From: Evansella alkalicola
Lineage (GTDB): Bacteria; Bacillota; Bacilli; Bacillales; Salisediminibacteriaceae
DNA length: 64,000 nucleotides
Direction: 5' to 3'
Assembly: GCF_019042735.1 (NCBI RefSeq)
Contig: NZ_JAHQCR010000054.1
Span: 1-64,000, forward strand
This document shows positions 7,304 to 16,390 of the stretch, piece after piece. Under the pieces are notes generated by a model. The model saw only the letters and a list, made by a program, of their open reading frames with translations, ran no database searches and had not been told where the DNA came from. A program made the translations under genes and the position numbers. The stretch's first letter is position 1; each line of letters starts with the position of its first letter.

Positions 7304-8833
7304 ATGCGAATTTCAGACATTTTTAAATTTAAAAATGAACAAATGAAAGTTTTACACCTAACCTGGATTGCGTTCTTCATCTCGTTCTTTACATGGTTCA
7401 ATATGGCTCCTCTAGCAACGACAATGCTTGAAACTAACGACTGGCTTACAGGTGAACATATTGCCGCCCTAGGGATCATTAATGTAGCACTGACGATTCC
7501 AGCAAGAATTGTTATTGGAATGCTGATTGATCGCTACGGGCCGAGAGTTGTTTATTCAGGCCTACTCATTACAATGTCTATCCCTACTTTCTTATTTGCA
7601 TTCGGGGATTCGTGGACTCAACTTATGATCTCTAGACTTCTTCTAAGTAGTATTGGTGCCAGCTTCGTCATCGGTATCAGAATGGTAGCAGAATGGTTCC
7701 CGCCAAAAAACGTTGGTTTTGCTGAAGGAATTTATGGTGGCTGGGGGAATTTCGGATCCGCAGCTGGTGCCATGCTACTTCCTTGGATCGCCCTTACTGC
7801 CTTTGGTGGAGAAAATGGCTGGCGCTATGCCATTGCTTTAACGGGTGTCTTCTGTATTGTCTATGGGATCATTTACTTTTTCTCCGTTCGCGATACACCA
7901 GAAGGAAAAACCTTTGTTCCATCTAAAAAAGGCGGTGCCATGGAGGTAAGCTCTTGGAAGGATTTAATTCAACTCATTCTTTGGACCCTTCCCTTAGGTG
8001 GTGCATTAGCAGTTTTAGCTTGGCGACTTGAAGGAATGGGGTTTATCTCTCAAACCGTTCTTTATGCTACATACGGCATCATTGGTGTCGTGATGATTTA
8101 CCAAATCTATAAAATATTGCAGGTCAATGTACCTAACCTCCGTAAAGGAGTGCCGGAAGATGATCGCTATGAGTTTAAAAATGTTGCTGCCCTAAACAGT
8201 ACGTATTTTGCTAACTTTGGCGCAGAGCTAGCTATTGTATCTATGTTACCAATGTTTTTTCAAATGACATTTTCATTAAGCGCTACTACTGCTGGATTAA
8301 TCGCCGCGTCCTTTGCTTTCATAAACTTAATCGCACGTCCTTTAGGTGGGATTCTCTCTGACAGGATGGGCAACCGGAAGCAAGTCATGCTGATTTATAT
8401 GGTTGGAATCACACTTGGTATGGCAGGAATGGGATTTATCGATTCAGGCTGGCCACTGATACTCGCTGTCGCTCTTACCATTCTTACATCGATCTTTGTT
8501 CAAGGGTCTGAGGGAGCAACCTTCGCAATCATTCCTATGATAAAAAAACGGATGACAGGCCAGGTTGCAGGAATGGCTGGTGCTTACGGAAATGTCGGTT
8601 CCACCATTTACTTAACACTATACACCTTTGTGACGCCACAGCAGTTTTTCTTCATTCTTGCTGGCGGGGCTTTCGTTAGTTTTCTCATCTGCTTCTTTTG
8701 GTTAGAGGAACCTGAAAACTCCTTTGCTGATGACTACTATGAATCTTCTATTGACCGGGAGCAAGCAGTAAGCGCTACTGCCATTGAAGCAGATCCAGAC
8801 CTTGAAGTAAAAAAGGTTGCAGTGAACAAATAA
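7304..8833 (+). CDS. narK: Nitrate/nitrite transporter, NNP family of MFS
   Basis: 509 residues with about 12 membrane segments. The NNP signature is present as 'AEGIYGGWGNFGSAAGAMLLPW' around residues 145-166, preceded by an MFS motif 'MLIDRYGPRVVYSG' near residue 72. It is longer than typical NasA/NarK (about 400-420) because of a central insert (about residues 205-300 with extra hydrophobic segments and the loop 'RKGVPEDDRYEFKN') and a charged C-terminal tail. It heads the nitrate assimilation operon, 19 bp before nirB, so uptake of nitrate for assimilation is the likely role. ATG 7304 follows AAGGGAG. Confidence 0.9.
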   Translation: MRISDIFKFKNEQMKVLHLTWIAFFISFFTWFNMAPLATTMLETNDWLTGEHIAALGIINVALTIPARIVIGMLIDRYGPRVVYSGLLITMSIPTFLFAFGDSWTQLMISRLLLSSIGASFVIGIRMVAEWFPPKNVGFAEGIYGGWGNFGSAAGAMLLPWIALTAFGGENGWRYAIALTGVFCIVYGIIYFFSVRDTPEGKTFVPSKKGGAMEVSSWKDLIQLILWTLPLGGALAVLAWRLEGMGFISQTVLYATYGIIGVVMIYQIYKILQVNVPNLRKGVPEDDRYEFKNVAALNSTYFANFGAELAIVSMLPMFFQMTFSLSATTAGLIAASFAFINLIARPLGGILSDRMGNRKQVMLIYMVGITLGMAGMGFIDSGWPLILAVALTILTSIFVQGSEGATFAIIPMIKKRMTGQVAGMAGAYGNVGSTIYLTLYTFVTPQQFFFILAGGAFVSFLICFFWLEEPENSFADDYYESSIDREQAVSATAIEADPDLEVKKVAVNK

Positions 8834-8852
8834 TCAATTGGAGGAATTCATT

Positions 8853-11282
8853 ATGACAAAAAGAAAGTTAGTTCTCGTTGGAAACGGAATGGCTGGAATT
8901 AGATGTTTAGAAGAAATACTCAACATTGATCCAGAGAGGTTTGATATTACTGTCTTCGGTTCAGAACCACACCCTAACTACAATCGAATTATGCTGTCAT
9001 CCGTCCTTCAAGGCGACACGACAGTCGATGATATTGTCTTAAATTCCTACGAATGGTACGCAGAAAATAACATTCAGCTTTATACAGGAGAAACAGTAGA
9101 AAAAATCGATAAAGACACCAAACAAGTTTTCACCGATAAAGGTCGTTCTGTCCCTTACGACGATCTCATTCTCGCAACGGGCTCCCACCCCTTCATGCTT
9201 CCACTACCTGGAGCAGATAAGGACGGCGTCATTGCGTTCCGAAATATAGAAGACTGTGAAACGATGATTGATACATCAAAGAAATACGAGAGGGCTGTAG
9301 TCATTGGTGGTGGTCTTCTAGGATTGGAAGCAGCACGAGGCCTTCTGAATCTCGGAATGGAAGTAGATGTCGTGCACATCCTTGACTACCTCATGGAGCG
9401 ACAACTCGACCCTACTGCCTCTGCCATGCTACAAGAGGAGCTAGAGAAGCAAGGGATGAATTTCCTCATGAATCACCATACTGAAGCCATACTTGGGAAA
9501 AAACGAGTGGAAAAAGTAACCTTTAAAGGTGGAAAAGTAGTCAAAGCAGACCTCGTCGTGATGGCTGTTGGTATCAAACCGAATGTGGACGTCGCCAAAG
9601 CTAGTGATATAGAAACCAACCGTGGAATTATTGTCGATGATTATATGCAGACAAGTGCTCCAGACATTTACTCTCTTGGTGAATGTGCAGAACACCGGGA
9701 GATGGTTTACGGACTTGTAGCACCCCTTTGGGAACAAGCAAAGGTTTTAGCAAAACAGATTTGTGGTGTAGATGCTGAAAATGGTTATCAAGGTTCTATC
9801 CTCTCCACGAAATTAAAAGTTAGCGGCGTAGATGTTTTCTCCGCAGGTGAGTTTAACGATAGCCAGAACAACAAGGCTATTCGCATTCAAGATGAATTTG
9901 AAGGTATTTATAAAAAAGTAGTTGTGCGTGATAACCGAATTGTAGGGTCTGTTCTATTTGGCGATACAACAGAAGGCACAAAGCTCCTTAATATGATTAA
10001 CAACGAAACAGATATCTCTGAGATAGGTAAAGTAAACATTCTACAAAGCGTTGATCAAAGTGAAAGCATCGTCATCGACATGGATGATAGTGAAATAATC
10101 TGTGGCTGTAACGGTGTTTCAAAAGGAGACATCGTTTCCGCAATTAAAGAAAATGGTTTAGCAAGCATTGCTGAAGTTCGTGACTGTACTAATGCCTCAA
10201 GATCATGCGGTACTTGTAAAGGCTTAGTCGGTGACTTACTGGAACACACCCTCGGTGACGAATTTGAAGTTGGTACAGAAAAAGAAACTGTCTGCGCTTG
10301 TACGACGCTTACTCATGAAGAGGTTGTTGCAGAGATTCGCGACAAAGGACTCTCTCATACCCGAGAAGTCATGAATGTTCTTGGTTGGTCTACTCCAGAG
10401 GGGTGCTCCAAGTGTCGACCAGCCATTAACTATTATCTCGGAATGGTTCATCCTACTGACTATGAAGATGAACAAGAATCACGTTTCGTAAATGAAAGAA
10501 TGCATGCAAATATCCAAAATAACGGTACTTATTCTGTTGTCCCACGAATGTACGGCGGTGTGACAAATGCAAAGGATCTACGAAAAATTGCAGACGTGGC
10601 AGATAAATATAATGTCCCTTTACTCAAAGTTACAGGCGGCCAGCGAATTGATCTTCTCGGAATTAAAAAAGAGGATTTACCTAGTGTTTGGGCAGACCTT
10701 GATATGCCTTCAGGCTATGCATATGGAAAGACCATCCGAACGGTAAAAACTTGTGTTGGTGAAAACTTCTGTCGATTCGGAACGCAAGACTCCATTGGCT
10801 TAGGCATAGAGATTGAAAAGAAATTTGAACGCTTGAATACACCTCACAAAGTAAAGATGGGAGTATCTGCATGTCCAAGAAACTGTGCTGAATCAGGAAT
10901 TAAGGACGTTGGGATTGTAGGTGTTGATGGCGCCTGGGAGATTTACGTGGGCGGAAACGGCGGGACTGACCTGCGTGCAGGAGATCTTTTATGCAGAGTA
11001 AAAACCTCCGAGGAAGTGTTAGAAATGATTGCTGCTTACCTTCAATTGTATCGTGAGAATGCACGTTATCTAGAACGAACTTCCCACTGGTTAGAGCGTG
11101 TCGGTTTAGATCACGTTAAATCAGTATTACTAGAAGATCAAGATATGAAAGAACAACTAGTTTCCAGAATGGATATAACACTCTCTGCTATACCTGGAGA
11201 CCCTTGGAAAAAATTCATTGAGAGTGAAAAAGACAAAGAGGAATTATTTCAAAGTAAAGCACTAGAAGTAACAAAATCATAA
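8853..11282 (+). CDS. nirB: Assimilatory nitrite reductase [NAD(P)H] large subunit
   Basis: 809 residues, like B. subtilis NasD. Reduces nitrite to ammonium in the cytoplasm. Order of domains: FAD/NAD-binding reductase (GNGMAGIRCLE at residues 8-18; second dinucleotide motif VVIGGGLLGLEAARG near 150), two BFD-type [2Fe-2S] segments (CGCNGV with CGTCKG, then CACTTL with CSKCRP, around residues 415-530), nitrite/sulfite reductase ferredoxin-like half, and siroheme/[4Fe-4S] ligands (CVGENFCRFG and CPRNCAESG around 630-680). ATG 8853 has GGAGG 7 nt upstream. Its siroheme cofactor is provided by cobA and sirB further down. Confidence 0.95.
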   Translation: MTKRKLVLVGNGMAGIRCLEEILNIDPERFDITVFGSEPHPNYNRIMLSSVLQGDTTVDDIVLNSYEWYAENNIQLYTGETVEKIDKDTKQVFTDKGRSVPYDDLILATGSHPFMLPLPGADKDGVIAFRNIEDCETMIDTSKKYERAVVIGGGLLGLEAARGLLNLGMEVDVVHILDYLMERQLDPTASAMLQEELEKQGMNFLMNHHTEAILGKKRVEKVTFKGGKVVKADLVVMAVGIKPNVDVAKASDIETNRGIIVDDYMQTSAPDIYSLGECAEHREMVYGLVAPLWEQAKVLAKQICGVDAENGYQGSILSTKLKVSGVDVFSAGEFNDSQNNKAIRIQDEFEGIYKKVVVRDNRIVGSVLFGDTTEGTKLLNMINNETDISEIGKVNILQSVDQSESIVIDMDDSEIICGCNGVSKGDIVSAIKENGLASIAEVRDCTNASRSCGTCKGLVGDLLEHTLGDEFEVGTEKETVCACTTLTHEEVVAEIRDKGLSHTREVMNVLGWSTPEGCSKCRPAINYYLGMVHPTDYEDEQESRFVNERMHANIQNNGTYSVVPRMYGGVTNAKDLRKIADVADKYNVPLLKVTGGQRIDLLGIKKEDLPSVWADLDMPSGYAYGKTIRTVKTCVGENFCRFGTQDSIGLGIEIEKKFERLNTPHKVKMGVSACPRNCAESGIKDVGIVGVDGAWEIYVGGNGGTDLRAGDLLCRVKTSEEVLEMIAAYLQLYRENARYLERTSHWLERVGLDHVKSVLLEDQDMKEQLVSRMDITLSAIPGDPWKKFIESEKDKEELFQSKALEVTKS

Positions 11283-11380
11283 AATCACTCCTGAACAAAC
11301 AGAAGTTTGAGACGTAAACCTATCAATCTAGCAAGTCGAACAAGAACAAGTCATTCTTAAATAGGAAAGGAGATTATATC

Positions 11381-11704
11381 ATGAATGAGATGAAAGAAGG
11401 TCAACGAGTAAAAGTTGCTCACTTAGATGAACTACCTATTCAAATCGGAAAAGAAGTTATCATCGACAATCATCATATTGCGTTGTTTCGGTTAACAAGC
11501 GGTAATGTGAAAGCAATCGAGAATAAATGTCCACATAAGCAAGGTCCCCTCGCTCAGGGGATCGTGAGTGGGGAACATGTTTTTTGTCCCCTGCATGATT
11601 GGAAAATAGATGTTACAACGGGAGAAGTACAAAAGCCTGACGACGGGTGTGTCAAAACTTACCCAGTTGAAGTCGTCGATAATATCGTCTTTATCGTCAT
11701 TTAA
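11381..11704 (+). CDS. nirD: Nitrite reductase small subunit, Rieske type
   Basis: 107 residues. A complete Rieske [2Fe-2S] ligand set is present: C50-x-H52 and C69-x2-H72 (NKCPHKQG and FCPLHDW). NirD/NasE proteins partner NirB in the cytoplasmic nitrite reductase. ATG 11381 follows GGAAAGGAG. It lies 98 bp after nirB and 48 bp before nasC in one operon. Confidence 0.93.
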   Translation: MNEMKEGQRVKVAHLDELPIQIGKEVIIDNHHIALFRLTSGNVKAIENKCPHKQGPLAQGIVSGEHVFCPLHDWKIDVTTGEVQKPDDGCVKTYPVEVVDNIVFIVI

Positions 11705-11752
11705 TAGAATGAGAACGACATTCCCAACATTCCCATAAAGGTGTGAGTAAAA

Positions 11753-13939
11753 TTGAGTGACTTTCTAAAGCATTTTCGATCAGAGCAACTGGTCAAAGGC
11801 AAAGAAAAGATTATGCGAACCCAATGTCCTTATTGTAGTGTCCAGTGCTCCATGGATTTAATTGAAGAAAAAATAATAACTCGGAAACGATTTAAAACAA
11901 AGCCGAATAAACAAGACCCAACTTCAGAAGGTCGTTTATGCATTAAAGGAGTTAATGCGCATCAACATGTTGTCAGCAATGAGAGGGTCACTCACCCCCT
12001 TTTAAAAATTGATGGAGAGTTTGTCAAAATCCCATGGGAACTGGCATTGGAATATATTGCTGAACAGCTAAAAGCCATTCAAACAGAGGATGGATTAGAT
12101 GCCGTCTCCGTTTACGGCGGTGGCTCCCTTACCAATGAGGAGGCATACCTTCTCGGAAAGTTTGCCAGAGTTGCAGTGAAAACGAAACACATTGACTATA
12201 ACGGCAGGTTTTGCATGAGTGCTGCCGCAGCTGCGGCCAACAAGGCATTTGGGATCGACCGTGGACTCACCAATAGTCTACATGAAATTCCAGATGCCAA
12301 GTGCATCATTCTTGCAGGTACAAATATAGCAGATTGTCAGCCTACCATCCTCCCGTATTTTAGGAAGGCGAAAAAAAATGGTGCATTCATTATTGTCATT
12401 GACCCTAGAGAAACAGCTACATCTAGAATAGCGGACCTTCATCTTCAAGTAAAACCAGGAATGGACGCCCATATCACAAACGGAATGTTAAAGGTTTTAT
12501 TTGAAGGGGGATATTTTGATAAAACTTTCATTCATGATCGAACAACTGGTTTTGATGCGTTGTCCAACGACCTCCAGTCCCTTCAATTAAGTGAACTTGC
12601 TGATTTAGCAGGGGTGTCAGTAGACCAAATTGAGCTTGCTGCTAGAAAATATGGAGAAGCAGAAACAGGCTTTATCTTCACCGCTCGTGGTGTAGAACAG
12701 CACGCTAATGGTTACGAAAATGTTCGACAGTTTATCAACCTCGCTTTAGCTACTGGTAAGATTGGAAGGTACGCTTCAGGATACGGGGCAATAACAGGAC
12801 AAGGAAACGGTCAAGGTGGAAGGGAACACGGACAAAAAGCTGACCAGCTACCAGGCTACCGTTCCATTGAAAACCAGGAACACCGAAACTACATTGCTGA
12901 TATATGGGGAGTTCCTGAAGAGGATTTACCTCGTAAAGGGGTATCAGCTTATGAAATGATGGAGGCTATTGATAGAGAAGAAATCACGTCAATGATTGTC
13001 ATGGCATCGAACCCTGTTGTTTCAAACCCAAATAGTATTTTTGTAGAAAAGGCTTTGGAGAAGTTACGTTTTCTTGTCGTCATAGATATGTTTGTCTCCG
13101 AAACAGCTGAGATGGCAGACATCATTCTCCCTGCTTCTAGCTATCTTGAGGATGAAGGGACAATGACAAATCTTGAAGGTAGGGTGACACTACGCCGGGC
13201 TGGACGAGTAAAGCCTAATGGAGTAAAACATGATTGGGAAATCCTTTGTGAACTTGCAGCTGCATTAGGAAAAGGGGAATACTTCCCATTCACCTCCTCA
13301 GAGGAAATTTTCGAAGAGCTTAGATTAGCAAGTAAGGGTGGACTCGCAGATTATGCCGGGATAACCTACAGTCGTCTTGAGGAAGAAGAAGTATTTTGGC
13401 CGTGCCCAGACATGTCACACCCTGGAACGCCTCGTTTATTTGAAACTACGTTCTATCACGATGATGGCAAAGCAAAGTTTTATCCATTACAAAAGCCGAG
13501 AAATCCTGAGGAAACCTCACAAGAATACCCGCTCATGCTTACTACTGGTAGGTGGATGGAGCATTATTTAACTGGGGTTCAGACACGGAGAAGCCCTGAC
13601 TTGTTAAAAAGGTCAAAGGAACCGTTATTAGAGATTCACCCAGACACAGCTGCAAAATATGGAATTGAAGACGGCTCCATATTTCAACTTAAGTCAAGCC
13701 GTGGCACTATGGTTATTCGTTGCAAATACGCGAATGGAATTCGACGAGATACAGTCTTCGCTCCTTTTCATTGGGGAAATTCCCAATCGATTAACCGGGT
13801 AACAAGTCCCGCACTAGATCCTGTTTGTAAGATGCCTGAATTCAAGGTTTCGAGCGTGAATGTAGCACCACTGATTGAAAAGAAACTAGTCCATCATGGT
13901 CAAGGTCAAGGAGGTCTTCAAGATGAAGGAATGGATTAA
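11753..13939 (+). CDS. nasC: Assimilatory nitrate reductase catalytic subunit
   Basis: 728 residues. Molybdopterin-guanine-dinucleotide oxidoreductase that reduces nitrate to nitrite. N-terminal [4Fe-4S] ligands C25, C28, C32 and C63 (TQCPYCSVQC...GRLCIKG), then the Mo-cofactor domains and a C-terminal molybdopterin dinucleotide-binding domain ('TTGRWMEHYLTGVQTRRSP' near residue 590). The TTG start at 11753 is supported by the match of MSDFLKHFRSEQ to the N-terminus of B. subtilis NasC; the first ATG (11813) would cut off this conserved part. No electron-transfer subunit of NasB type is in this window, so the electron donor is open (ferredoxin, flavodoxin, or NasB elsewhere). Confidence 0.93.
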   Translation: MSDFLKHFRSEQLVKGKEKIMRTQCPYCSVQCSMDLIEEKIITRKRFKTKPNKQDPTSEGRLCIKGVNAHQHVVSNERVTHPLLKIDGEFVKIPWELALEYIAEQLKAIQTEDGLDAVSVYGGGSLTNEEAYLLGKFARVAVKTKHIDYNGRFCMSAAAAAANKAFGIDRGLTNSLHEIPDAKCIILAGTNIADCQPTILPYFRKAKKNGAFIIVIDPRETATSRIADLHLQVKPGMDAHITNGMLKVLFEGGYFDKTFIHDRTTGFDALSNDLQSLQLSELADLAGVSVDQIELAARKYGEAETGFIFTARGVEQHANGYENVRQFINLALATGKIGRYASGYGAITGQGNGQGGREHGQKADQLPGYRSIENQEHRNYIADIWGVPEEDLPRKGVSAYEMMEAIDREEITSMIVMASNPVVSNPNSIFVEKALEKLRFLVVIDMFVSETAEMADIILPASSYLEDEGTMTNLEGRVTLRRAGRVKPNGVKHDWEILCELAAALGKGEYFPFTSSEEIFEELRLASKGGLADYAGITYSRLEEEEVFWPCPDMSHPGTPRLFETTFYHDDGKAKFYPLQKPRNPEETSQEYPLMLTTGRWMEHYLTGVQTRRSPDLLKRSKEPLLEIHPDTAAKYGIEDGSIFQLKSSRGTMVIRCKYANGIRRDTVFAPFHWGNSQSINRVTSPALDPVCKMPEFKVSSVNVAPLIEKKLVHHGQGQGGLQDEGMD

Positions 13940-14999
13940 AGAAGTTGCAAAAGGGAAAAAAAGAGCACGGGATCTAAACTTCGATGAAGGATTAGCTGCT
14001 GCAAACTCTATCATTAATGGTGAAGCTACAGATGTCCAGATTGCAGCTTTCCTCATTGCACAGCGGTTAAAGACAGAGTCTCCGGAGGAAGTAGCCGCCT
14101 TTGTACACGCTTTTCGTCGAGCTACAGAAACCATTCCACTATCAGAGGAAACTAGAAAAAATTTAGTAGATTTCTCAGGCCCATATGACGGAAGAAAAAC
14201 ATTTGCAGCAACAGTACCTGTCTCCATCCTCCTTGCCGAAAGTGGCATACCTGTTTTTTTGCACAGCAGTGACACATTACCACCAAAGAACGGGTCGACA
14301 ATCAAGGATGTTCTCCAAGGGTTAGACCTTCCCGTTGATTTGACAGGAGAGCAAATTGCGTCTTCTATCGAAACGAACCACATTGGTTTTTCATGGACAG
14401 AATCACTTTGTCCTCCTCTGGCTAGGGTTCGTCACATTCGAAAGGAAATTGGTGTTCGATCCTTCTTAAATATGGTAGAAAAACTATTAAACCAAGCAAA
14501 CGCAAATTCTATTATGTTAGGAATTTTCCACAAAACAGTATTGGATACGAATGTAGATAATTTAAGACTACTTCAATTTGATAAATCTTATATTGTGCAA
14601 GGTGCTGAAGGGTCAGAGGACCTCCCTATTCATCGAAAGAGCTTTATTTATGAAGTAACTCCCGACCAAGTTCATAACAGGGATCTTGACCCAGCAGACT
14701 ACGGATTATTTTGTCGGAGAGACCCCGAGAAAGAGGCTATTAGTTTACAAGAACAAGTTCAGATCATTCATTCCCTGTTGGAGGGGGACAATTCTGAAAA
14801 GCTAACCTACTACAGAAACCAAGTCATTTTCAACGCAGCAGCACGCTACACTTTATTTGGAAAAACATCTTCTATAGAAGCTGGTATCGATTTGGCAACT
14901 GAACAATTAGAGGCTCAAAAAGGGGCAGCTCATTTAAATCGGTGGCGTGATCATTTGCTGAAGGGCTTTGATGAAACACAATCAGTCAGTGGTTTATAA
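13923..14999 (+). CDS. TrpD-like (anthranilate phosphoribosyltransferase fold) protein of the nitrate operon
   Basis: 358 residues. The N-terminal helical part (about residues 1-65; 'GLAAANSIINGEATDVQIAAFLIAQRLK') and the later 'NGSTIKDVLQGL' block are those of the nucleoside phosphorylase/TrpD superfamily. The PRPP-binding GTGGD motif of true TrpD is replaced by a SGPYDGRKT segment and the KHGN motif by LHSSD, so tryptophan synthesis is unlikely. It overlaps nasC by 17 bp and has its own GGAGG site inside nasC, which points to coupled translation and a job linked to nitrate assimilation. The function is not established to my knowledge; a role with a phosphoribosyl or nucleic-acid ligand is only inference. 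Confidence 0.8.
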   Translation: MKEWIKEVAKGKKRARDLNFDEGLAAANSIINGEATDVQIAAFLIAQRLKTESPEEVAAFVHAFRRATETIPLSEETRKNLVDFSGPYDGRKTFAATVPVSILLAESGIPVFLHSSDTLPPKNGSTIKDVLQGLDLPVDLTGEQIASSIETNHIGFSWTESLCPPLARVRHIRKEIGVRSFLNMVEKLLNQANANSIMLGIFHKTVLDTNVDNLRLLQFDKSYIVQGAEGSEDLPIHRKSFIYEVTPDQVHNRDLDPADYGLFCRRDPEKEAISLQEQVQIIHSLLEGDNSEKLTYYRNQVIFNAAARYTLFGKTSSIEAGIDLATEQLEAQKGAAHLNRWRDHLLKGFDETQSVSGL

Positions 15000-15037
15000 C
15001 TTATTGTCACTTAAAATTAAAATACAAAGAATTATAT

Positions 15038-15286
15038 GAGGCTACTTAAATTAAAAGATATAAAGAATTGAATTATATCTATATAGATGTCGATGAGTCC
15101 TGCGCAAACTCGCTTTCCGCGGGCGGCTGGTAAGCCTCCTCGATGCATTGCATCTGCGGGGTCTTACCCCTGCCTTCGATCCCGCAGGAGTCTCGCTTGC
15201 TCCGGTCTCATCGGCTTTCCTTATATAAGAATTCTTGAATATTGATGCATTAATAAAAATCAATATTTACACTTTTCAGTGGCCTC
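15038..15286. mobile_element. MITE-like element, family B, with 8-bp target duplication
   Basis: 249 bp bounded by inverted ends GAGGCTACTTAAA (left) and TTTTCAGTGGCCTC (right), flanked by the direct repeat AATTATAT at 15030-15037 and 15287-15294. Inside is a second inverted pair, CGATGAG...CTCATCG, around the GC-rich core shared by all copies (CTCGCTTTCCGCGGGCGG, GGTAAGCCTCCTCGATGC, GATCCCGCAGGAGT). No ORF of use. It separates the nas genes from cobA. Confidence 0.8.
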
Positions 15287-15346
15287 AATTATATAGTTGA
15301 TTATTATTTCATATAATTAATCTTTATTATCAAGGGGGAAACGGAA

Positions 15347-16132
15347 ATGAAAAAAGGTAAAGTATATCTTGTTGGAGCTGGTCCAGGTGATCCTGATTTA
15401 ATTACTGTGAAGGGGATGAAAGCTATCCAGAAAGCTGATGTCATTGTCTACGATCGCCTCGTTAACAAAGGGCTTCTAGACTACGCTACTCCACTGACAG
15501 AACTCATTTACTGTGGAAAAATGCCTGATCGACATACGATCCCTCAGCATGAAATTAACGCTATTTTAGTTAAACACGCACTTAGGGGGAAGACAGTAGT
15601 ACGTTTAAAAGGTGGCGATCCTACTATTTTTGGAAGAGTAGGTGAAGAAGCTGAGCATTGCAGAGCCTATGATGTCCCCTTCGAGATTGTTCCTGGAATT
15701 ACATCGGGCATCGCCGCAACGGCATATGCAGGAATACCACTCACCCATCGCGACTTTAGCTCTTCCTGTGCCTTTATTACAGCACACAAACGAACGGATG
15801 GTGGAGAAAAAAAGGAGATTCAGTGGGATAAACTAGCCACCTCCATCGATACACTCGTTTTTTACATGGGTGTTGGAAACATACGCATGATCAAAGAGAA
15901 ACTGATCACACACGGTCGTTCCCCAGACACCCCTGTTGCCCTCGTTCGTTGGGGAACAACTACGGAACAGGAAACCATCGTTGGTACATTAAAAAACATC
16001 GTAGAGGAAGTGGAGAAAAAACAGTTCAAGTCTCCAGCAATTATCGTTGTTGGTGAAGTCGTTCAACTCCGTGAGAAAATAGCGTGGTTTAAAGAAAAAG
16101 AGTTACCTGCACTGAACTATGCACAAATGTGA
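15347..16132 (+). CDS. cobA: Uroporphyrinogen-III C-methyltransferase
   Basis: 261 residues, a stand-alone SUMT. Uses S-adenosylmethionine to methylate uroporphyrinogen III twice, giving precorrin-2 for siroheme. Seen motifs: VGAGPGDPDLITVKG (residues 8-22), the 'VVRLKGGDPTIFGRVGEE' block near residue 85, 'VPGITSGIAATAYAGIPLTHR' near 120, and 'VFYMGVGNI'. ATG 15347 follows AAGGGGG. It is placed between the nitrite reductase genes and sirB, separated from each by a MITE, so it serves siroheme supply for NirB. B. subtilis NasF is a longer protein of the same activity. Confidence 0.95.
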   Translation: MKKGKVYLVGAGPGDPDLITVKGMKAIQKADVIVYDRLVNKGLLDYATPLTELIYCGKMPDRHTIPQHEINAILVKHALRGKTVVRLKGGDPTIFGRVGEEAEHCRAYDVPFEIVPGITSGIAATAYAGIPLTHRDFSSSCAFITAHKRTDGGEKKEIQWDKLATSIDTLVFYMGVGNIRMIKEKLITHGRSPDTPVALVRWGTTTEQETIVGTLKNIVEEVEKKQFKSPAIIVVGEVVQLREKIAWFKEKELPALNYAQM

Positions 16133-16186
16133 ATTACCACAAGGCCTAATCCATAATGAGATCCTAGATCAATTTCTTTATAAAAA

Positions 16187-16368
16187 GCTCTGTTAAAGGA
16201 TAATTTTGATATTTAACACTTTTGATTTTTTGTGGAAGGTATGAGACTCCTGCGGGATTAAAGGCAGGGGGAAGACCCCGCAGATGCAAAGCATCGAGGA
16301 GGCTTACCAGCCGCCCGCGGAAAGCGAGTACCTGTAACAAAAAATCAACATCTAAGTTTAACAGAGCC
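16187..16368. mobile_element. MITE-like element, family A, with 9-bp target duplication
   Basis: 182 bp with inverted ends GCTCTGTTAAA (16187-16197) and TTTAACAGAGC (16357-16367), flanked on both sides by TTATAAAAA (16178-16186 and 16369-16377). The interior has the GC-rich core (ACTCCTGCGGGATTAAAGGC, GAAGACCCCGCAGATGC, GAGGAGGCTTACCAGCC, CCGCGGAAAGCGAGT). Nearly identical to the copy at 31599, in the opposite orientation. It lies in the gap between cobA and sirB, ending 22 bp before sirB starts. Confidence 0.88.
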
Positions 16369-16390
16369 TTATAAAAAAGGGGCGTTACCC

